From NCBI GenBank assembly GCA_963709505.1, contig CAVPXC010000025.1:1-50390 (forward strand): a stretch of DNA of 50,390 bases, read 5' to 3'. The stretch is from CAVPXC01 sp963709505. Its GTDB lineage: Bacteria; Chloroflexota; Anaerolineae; JAAEKA01. Under the pieces are notes generated by a model. That model made no database searches, was not told the DNA's origin, and saw nothing but the letters and a program-made list of their open reading frames with translations. The first letter of the stretch is position 1. Each line of letters opens with the position of its first letter. Below are positions 45,631 to 50,390 of this stretch, piece by piece. A program made the position numbers and the translations under genes.

Positions 45631-45686
45631 GTTCGTCGATTGCTTGACATGCGTTACAATCTAGCCGCCATCTTAGTTACTTCCGA

Positions 45687-45716
45687 TTGACAGAAACCGA
45701 GTGATGGACCTATAAT
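45687..45716 (+). promoter_or_regulatory. Consensus promoter for the RloA/RloB pair
   Basis: Perfect TTGACA at 45687-45692 and perfect TATAAT at 45711-45716 with 18 bp spacing, 59 bp before the start codon. A second TTGACA at 45644 has no -10 at the right distance. Confidence 0.75.
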
Positions 45717-45775
45717 GGTCGTTGTTGCGAAAAAACCACAAATCGTTTGTGTTTGCAACAAAGAAAGGGCAACCA

Positions 45776-47063
45776 ATGCTCATCGAATTGACCGTCGGAA
45801 ACTACCGTTCTTTCAAGGAGCCGGCCACGTTAAGCATGGTGGCGTCTAAGCTTGCCTCGCATGATCAACAATTGGACGAGAACACCATCTTTGAGCCGCC
45901 TGGCGGACCGAGACTGTTGACCAGCGTGGCGATCTACGGCGCGAACGCTAGCGGGAAGAGCAACCTTGTGGCCGCGCTTGACCTTATGCAGTACCTTGTC
46001 AATGATTCGGCAAGGCGTGCGCAGGCTACGGGCGGCATTCCGGTGGAACCTTTTCGGCTTAGTACTGAGACCGTCACGCGGCCATCCCATTTCGAGATCG
46101 TCTTCCTGGCTGGTACTCAATATCGGTACGGATTTGAGGTAGACCGGCAGAGGGTGCACCGTGAGTGGCTGTATCACGTGCCGACCGTTCGCGAAGCCCT
46201 GCTCTTTGAGCGCGAGGGAGATCAAATCAAGCTTGGTGCAGCGTTCAAAGAGGGGCGAGGACTGGCAGAGAAAACTCGGCCCAATGCACTCTTCTTATCT
46301 GTAGTGACTGAGTTCAATGGGCAAACAGCTAGGCGTATCAACAACTGGTTCCTGGATACCGAGATCATTTCGGGTCTCGATGATCAAGCAGCGCGATTAC
46401 ACACGTTAAGCCTGTGGTCCGATCCCGCGGGTTTCACGCAGATTGCATCGTTCTTGAAAAACCTCGATCTCAGCATCGACGATGTGCGTCTGGAGGTAGA
46501 TGAGCGAGAGGTAGCACGCGTGCAAGAAGTCATGCCCGAGTATTTGGTGGGCGAGAGCGACCATGTGATTCCGGGCGCATTTCGGATCAAGACCATGCAC
46601 AACACCTACGATGCGGTGGGACAGCCTGCGGGCCTTGCCGTATTCGATCTCGACCGGCAGGAGTTCAGAAGGGACGCGCAAGCTCTTTGCACTTTCTGGC
46701 CCATTGTTGTCTGCTTTGGGCAGCGGTACTCCTTTTGTGGCTGACGAGTTCGATGCGCGGTTGCACCCCATCATGACGCGCAAGCTGGTCGAGTTGTTCA
46801 ACTCTCGCCGGACAAATCCACTCGGTGCGCAACTGATCTTCACCACCCAAGATACCAACCTGCTGGACAACCGGCTCTTCCGGCGTGACCAGATCTGGTT
46901 CACGGAGAAGGATCGGCAGGGCGCGACGCATTTGTATTCACTGGCCGAGTTTCGCGGGGTGCGCAATGACGCAACTTTCCGTAAGGACTACATCAAGGGG
47001 CGTTACGGTGCGATCCCCTTTCTGAGCGACATGGACCGGTTGGGAGGAAACGGCGATGCCTGA
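45776..47063 (+). CDS. RloA-like AAA15/ABC-type ATPase of a defence pair, one frame break
   Basis: About 429 residues, the family length, from ATG 45776. Starts MLIELTVGNYRSFKEPATLS; Walker A is GANASGKSN (55-63); signature-like SEGTRKLFAL; Walker B is PFVADEFDARLHP; and the H-loop region is IFTTQDTNLL. The layout is that of SMC/OLD-like ATPases. One base is off near 46660-46664, between DLDRQE and SEGTRK. Overlaps the RloB-like gene by 8 bp. By analogy with other ATPase plus nuclease pairs it should sense phage or foreign nucleic acid and control the partner. Confidence 0.85.
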
Positions 47064-47682
47064 GCGATCGAGCAAGAGGCGGTCGCGCCGCGGATACGCC
47101 GACCGCCGAGTGGCAACCCGCGAACTGCGCCAGCGGTTCTTGATCGTTTGCGCTGGTGAAAAGACCGAGCCTCTCTACTTTGAGGGCTTTCGCTTGAACC
47201 GTCGCATCGCGCGCGTGGACATCCACGGTCTGGGTGCCGATCCGCTGAGACTGGTACACAAGGCCGAGCAGTTGCGGGACGCAGAGGAGTACACCGAAGA
47301 GTACGACCAGGTGTGGGTGGTATTCGACTGCGACGACTTTTCGGCCTCCGACATCAACCGCGCGGTGCATCAGGCGCGACAGCGGGGGATCCAAGTAGCG
47401 TACTCGAACCAGGCTTTCGAATTATGGTACCTGCTGCACTTCAACTATCACGACACCGCAGTGCCCAGGCGCGCCTATTTCGCGAAGTTGGGCGCGTTGT
47501 TGGGACACCCGTACGCCAAGAATAGTGCCACGATCTATCGTGAGCTAGAAAGCCGTCAATCGGTGGCGCGTGCCAACGCTCAGCGTCTGTTGACTCAATA
47601 CGATCCACTGAATCCAGCAGCCGACGATCCCTCGACTACCGTGCACGAACTTGTCGAGCAGTTGAATCGCTTCCTCGTGTAA
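47056..47682 (+). CDS. RloB-like protein, Toprim-type nuclease partner
   Basis: 208 residues; GGAGG lies 8 nt before ATG 47056. After a basic N-terminus (ERSSKRRSRRGYADRR), IVCAGEKTEPLYFEGF carries Glu35, and VVFDCDDF carries Asp91/Asp93. The Glu then DxD order is typical of Toprim nucleases. SNQAFELWYLLHF is a hallmark of RloB. First described as a restriction-linked ORF in Campylobacter (family knowledge); here no restriction-modification genes are in the window. It likely cuts RNA or DNA when released by the ATPase; the target is unknown. Confidence 0.88.
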   Translation: MPERSSKRRSRRGYADRRVATRELRQRFLIVCAGEKTEPLYFEGFRLNRRIARVDIHGLGADPLRLVHKAEQLRDAEEYTEEYDQVWVVFDCDDFSASDINRAVHQARQRGIQVAYSNQAFELWYLLHFNYHDTAVPRRAYFAKLGALLGHPYAKNSATIYRELESRQSVARANAQRLLTQYDPLNPAADDPSTTVHELVEQLNRFLV

Positions 47683-47712
47683 GCCGCACAACGGTGTGTG
47701 CTGTTCCAAAAA

Positions 47713-47746
47713 AGAAAGGTCCAGTCTTCGGAGACTGGACCTTTCT
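47713..47746. terminator. Terminator shared by convergent genes
   Basis: 15-bp stem agaaaggtccagtct with loop TCGG, between the RloB-like gene and the leftward CoA-transferase. Nearly identical to the terminator at 8352-8387. Confidence 0.85.
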
Positions 47747-47768
47747 GGTGTAACCCCGCGACGAGAGC

Positions 47769-49067
47769 CTATAGATACCCCAACTTCTTCGCCGCGGCGG
47801 TCAGTTCCTCGCGGAACTTCGGATGGGCGATGTTGATCAACGCCTGTGCACGCTGGCGAATGGTCTTACCGTGCAGCGAGGCTACACCGTACTCGGTGGC
47901 CACATAGTGGACGTCGTTGCGCGTCGTCACCACACCGGATCCCTCCAGCAGCATCGGGGTGATGCGGCTGAGCGTGTCCTCCTTGGCGGTCGATAGAAAG
48001 GCGATGATCGGCATGCCTCCCTTCGAACGCGCTGCGCCACGCGTGAAGTCGAGCTGACCACCCACACCGCTGTAGAGCCGCGGGCCGATCGAGTCGGCGC
48101 ACACCTGGCCGGTCAGGTCGATCGCCAATGCGGAGTTAATCGAGACCATCTGATTGTTCTGCGCGATGTTGAACGGGTCATTGACATAATCTGTTGGATG
48201 TAACTCGATGATCGGGTTGTTGTCCACGAATGTGTATAGCCGCTTTGATCCGAACAAGAATCCGGCGATGACCTTGCCCGGATGGAAGGTCTTGCGCGCG
48301 CAGGTGATGACGCCTTGCTCCACCATCTCCACCACGCCGTCTGAGAAGAGCTCGGAATGGATACCCAAGTCCTTATGATTCGTCAGGTTCTGCAGCACCG
48401 CATCGGGGATGCTGCCGATGCCCATCTGCAAGGTGGCGCCGTCAGGGATCATGGCAGCGATGTTTTGGCCCACCTTGAGGTGCAACTCGGAGCTGCCGCC
48501 TTGCGGCGCCTCCGGAATGGGGTAGTCTGTTTCGATCACGGCCGTCAGCCGGCTGAGGTGGATAAAGCTATCGCCCAGGGTGCGCGGCATCTGCTGGTTG
48601 ATCTCGGCGACGATAAACCGGGCGGCCTCGGCGGCTGGCTTGGTTGTGCCGACTTCGACCCCGAAGCTACAGAAGCCATGCTCGTCGGGCGGAGACAATG
48701 ACACCAGCGCGACATCCAAGGGCAGTGTGCCGCCCTCGCGAAACAAGCTCGGGATCTCCGATAGAAACACTGGAGTGAAGTCGGCCCGTCCCTCGTTCAC
48801 CGCTTTGCGCACGCTGTGGCCAATGAACAGCGCGTTGTGGCGGAAGGAATCTTGCAGACCAGGTGCGGCATACGGTGCATCGGCGAAGGTCAGGATGTGG
48901 ACGATCTCGACGTTGCGGAACTCGTCCGCCCTATCCGTCAGGCCTCGCACCAGCTCGATCGGTACGCCTGCGCCGCCGCCGAGATAGATCCGGCCGCCCG
49001 ATTCGACGTACGAGAGCGCCGTTTCGATGTCGGTGACCTTGCTGCGGTAAAGTTTATCGAAGTTCAT
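47769..49067 (-). CDS. Acetyl-CoA hydrolase/CoA-transferase (4-hydroxybutyrate CoA-transferase-like)
   Basis: 432 residues. Moves CoA between acyl groups through a Glu-bound thioester. Seen: GGGAGVPIELV near the start, VSLSPPDEHGFCSFG, the catalytic Glu239 in IHSELFSDGVVEM, and YSGVGGQLDFTRGAA. The pattern is closer to the Cat1/Cat2-type transferases (butyrate, 4-hydroxybutyrate) than to simple hydrolases; substrate cannot be told from sequence alone. Its start overlaps the alanine dehydrogenase stop by 4 bp, so they are co-translated. Confidence 0.9.
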   Translation of the reverse strand: MNFDKLYRSKVTDIETALSYVESGGRIYLGGGAGVPIELVRGLTDRADEFRNVEIVHILTFADAPYAAPGLQDSFRHNALFIGHSVRKAVNEGRADFTPVFLSEIPSLFREGGTLPLDVALVSLSPPDEHGFCSFGVEVGTTKPAAEAARFIVAEINQQMPRTLGDSFIHLSRLTAVIETDYPIPEAPQGGSSELHLKVGQNIAAMIPDGATLQMGIGSIPDAVLQNLTNHKDLGIHSELFSDGVVEMVEQGVITCARKTFHPGKVIAGFLFGSKRLYTFVDNNPIIELHPTDYVNDPFNIAQNNQMVSINSALAIDLTGQVCADSIGPRLYSGVGGQLDFTRGAARSKGGMPIIAFLSTAKEDTLSRITPMLLEGSGVVTTRNDVHYVATEYGVASLHGKTIRQRAQALINIAHPKFREELTAAAKKLGYL

Positions 49068-50215
49068 TGCCCATTTCTTTCACGCTGAACGAAGTCGTTC
49101 AGAACGGCATCCAGGTCGATTTCCACCTCTCGGCCAAGCGCCGCCGCTAGCCTGTGGCTGGTGATCTTGCCCTGGTACATTTTGGTGCCCTTGCGAAGCG
49201 CGGGATGTTTCAACATCGCGCATTCCACACCGCAGTCGCCGATCTCCAGGATGTACGGTAGTGCGGCGTTGGTGAGGGCGTGGCTGGCGGTGCGCGCCAC
49301 GGCGGCCGGCAGGTTCGGCACACAGAAGTGCGTTACGCCTTCGGCGACAAAGGTAGGGTCGCGCAGCGTCATCGGCCGGCTGGTCTCAACGCAGCCGCCA
49401 TGGTCGATGGAAAAGTCCATGATGACCGACCCGCGGCGCATGCGGCGCACCATCTCGCGCGTGATCAGCACAGGCGCGCGTTGGCCGGTAAGCAGCACAG
49501 CGCCGACCAGGACGTCGGCAAAGCCCACCACGCGGTTCAGGTTGTAGTCGTTGGCCATCATGGTGCTAACCTTGCCGCCAAACATCTCGTCCACCCTGCG
49601 CAGCTTCTTGACGTCGATGTCGAGCACAATCACCTGCGCGCCTATGCCGACAAAGCCCTGCGCTGCCGCGCGACCCAGCGTGCCCGCGCCTACGATGATG
49701 ACGATGCCTCGGGCAACTCCAGGCAGGCCGCTGAGCAGAATTCCCGGGCCGCCGCGTGGTGTCGTGAGCAGCCGGCCGGCGAAAATCGGCGCCAGGCGGC
49801 CGGCTGCCTCGCTCATCGGCATAAGCACCGGCAACGTGCTGTCCTCGTCCTCCATGACCTCGTAGGCTAGCGCCGTGATCTCGTGCTCAGCCAGTGCAGC
49901 GTGGAGGTCAGGCGAGGCGACCGTCAGGTGCAAGAAGCTTATCAGGGTTTGGCCATTGCCAAACAGGCGGTGTTCCGTCTCGACGGGTCGAGCTACCTTC
50001 AACACGACGTCAGCTCGGCCCCATGCCTCCTCGGGGGTGTATACGATCCGCGCGCCGGCGCGTTCGTAGTGCTCGTCGAAGAAGCCGGCATCCGCGCCGG
50101 CATTGCGCTCGATATAGACCTTGTGGCCGGCTTTCGTCAAGGATACGACGCCGGCCGGCGTCAGCCCAACCCGTTTTTCGAGGTCGCGAATTTCTCTTGG
50201 GACTCCGAATTCCAT
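49064..50215 (-). CDS. ald: Alanine dehydrogenase (AlaDH/PNT family)
   Basis: 383 residues. MEFGVPREIRDLEKRVGLTP and the Lys of VVLKVARP, FLHLTV and MPMSEAAGR match the pyruvate-binding domain. The NAD fold has VGAGTLGRAAAQ and VIVLDIDVKKLRRVD. MDFSIDHGGCVETSRP and AVARTASHALTNAALPYI complete the family pattern. It interconverts L-alanine and pyruvate plus ammonia with NAD. AGGAG lies 9 nt upstream of ATG 50215. Paired with the CoA-transferase, it suggests amino-acid fermentation or recycling of pyruvate/acyl-CoA. A closely related deaminating dehydrogenase specificity cannot be excluded. Confidence 0.92.
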   Translation of the reverse strand: MEFGVPREIRDLEKRVGLTPAGVVSLTKAGHKVYIERNAGADAGFFDEHYERAGARIVYTPEEAWGRADVVLKVARPVETEHRLFGNGQTLISFLHLTVASPDLHAALAEHEITALAYEVMEDEDSTLPVLMPMSEAAGRLAPIFAGRLLTTPRGGPGILLSGLPGVARGIVIIVGAGTLGRAAAQGFVGIGAQVIVLDIDVKKLRRVDEMFGGKVSTMMANDYNLNRVVGFADVLVGAVLLTGQRAPVLITREMVRRMRRGSVIMDFSIDHGGCVETSRPMTLRDPTFVAEGVTHFCVPNLPAAVARTASHALTNAALPYILEIGDCGVECAMLKHPALRKGTKMYQGKITSHRLAAALGREVEIDLDAVLNDFVQRERNGQ

Positions 50216-50283
50216 GAGGGGTTTCTCCTATTGCCGTTCAGGTTGATGTCTCATACGCCACCGCTTTTCAACGTCAGGAACGA

Positions 50284-50390
50284 GGCAGGTTGCAGGTTGC
50301 AGGTTGCAGGTTGCAGGTTGCACGTTGCAGGTCGCAGATTGTGGAAGACTTGCTACGTGCAACTTGCAACTTGCAACCTGCCCCTTGTAA
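50284..50390. repeat. GGTTGCA heptad array with inverted arm
   Basis: Five ggttgca units in exact 7-nt phase are followed by diverged units (cgttgca, ggtcgca). After a short loop, reversed units (gcaactt gcaactt gcaacct) close the element near the window edge. Probably the upstream region of the alanine dehydrogenase gene. Confidence 0.9.

Noticed and set aside
45644..45660. Second promoter before the RloA-like gene (TTGACA ... TACAAT)
   Set aside because: Only 5 bp separate the two boxes, far too short for a functional pair.
1..50390. Programmed ribosomal frameshifting as explanation of the frame breaks
   Set aside because: The breaks are too many, in unrelated genes, and lack slippery heptamers with downstream structures; indel errors explain them better.

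Overview
The window reads as chromosomal DNA of a GC-rich, free-living environmental bacterium. The best guess is Chloroflexota (Anaerolineae/Caldilineae-like). This is inferred from gene content: CHAT proteases, an AAA/PD-(D/E)XK protein, a Uma2 nuclease, Thr/Pro-rich envelope proteins, a CxxxY-type CcmE and many short palindromic and heptad repeats. I could not run a database search. No rRNA, tRNA, CRISPR array, transposase or prophage gene was recognised.

Layout. (1) 1-3167, minus: two glycosidase-like clan GH-A proteins sharing a C-terminal module. (2) 3487-7506, minus: a conflict-type locus of AAA ATPase with PD-(D/E)XK nuclease, a small beta-type protein, a CHAT protease fused to a cysteine-less FGE (lectin-like) domain, and a small unknown protein; a Uma2 nuclease follows on plus. 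(3) 8540-11606, minus: secreted PKD/dockerin-like protein. (4) 11767-20213, minus: seven tightly packed genes (birA, membrane protein, CE1-like esterase, two ATP-grasp paralogues, Pro-rich membrane protein, GT39-like transferase); this is the strongest candidate for an undescribed pathway. (5) 20386-24084, plus: membrane protein, lgt, DUF2007-like protein, and a BlaI/M56 regulator pair. (6) 24137-34493, plus: triple-DsbA lipoprotein, then cytochrome c maturation (ccmE, diheme cytochrome, ccmA, ccmB, ccmC, ccmD), enlarged CcdA, TlpA/ResA thioredoxin, glutaredoxin-like and DUF2085-like proteins; ccmF is not in the window. (7) rpsT and an orphan pseudo-receiver regulator. (8) 36091-42350, plus: envelope glycan/lipid genes (dolichol-phosphate-mannose-synthase-like GT2, YfhO-flippase fusion, LpxL-like acyltransferase). 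(9) 42626-45537: large secreted Asp-box protein. (10) 45776-47682: RloA/RloB-type defence pair. (11) 47769-50215, minus: CoA-transferase and alanine dehydrogenase.

Two features affect every reading. First, about 26 single-base frame breaks interrupt otherwise well conserved genes, often in or near short homopolymers. They look like indel errors of a draft assembly rather than decay, so I give each gene its full extent and mark the break. Second, intergenic DNA is loaded with hairpins and 7-nt-phased repeat arrays, and several ORFs end inside such repeats.

Functional logic: Lgt plus two lipoprotein thioredoxin-fold proteins, CcdA and the Ccm proteins form an extracytoplasmic thiol-redox and cytochrome assembly block. 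The BlaI/M56 pair sits directly in front of the triple-DsbA gene and may control it.
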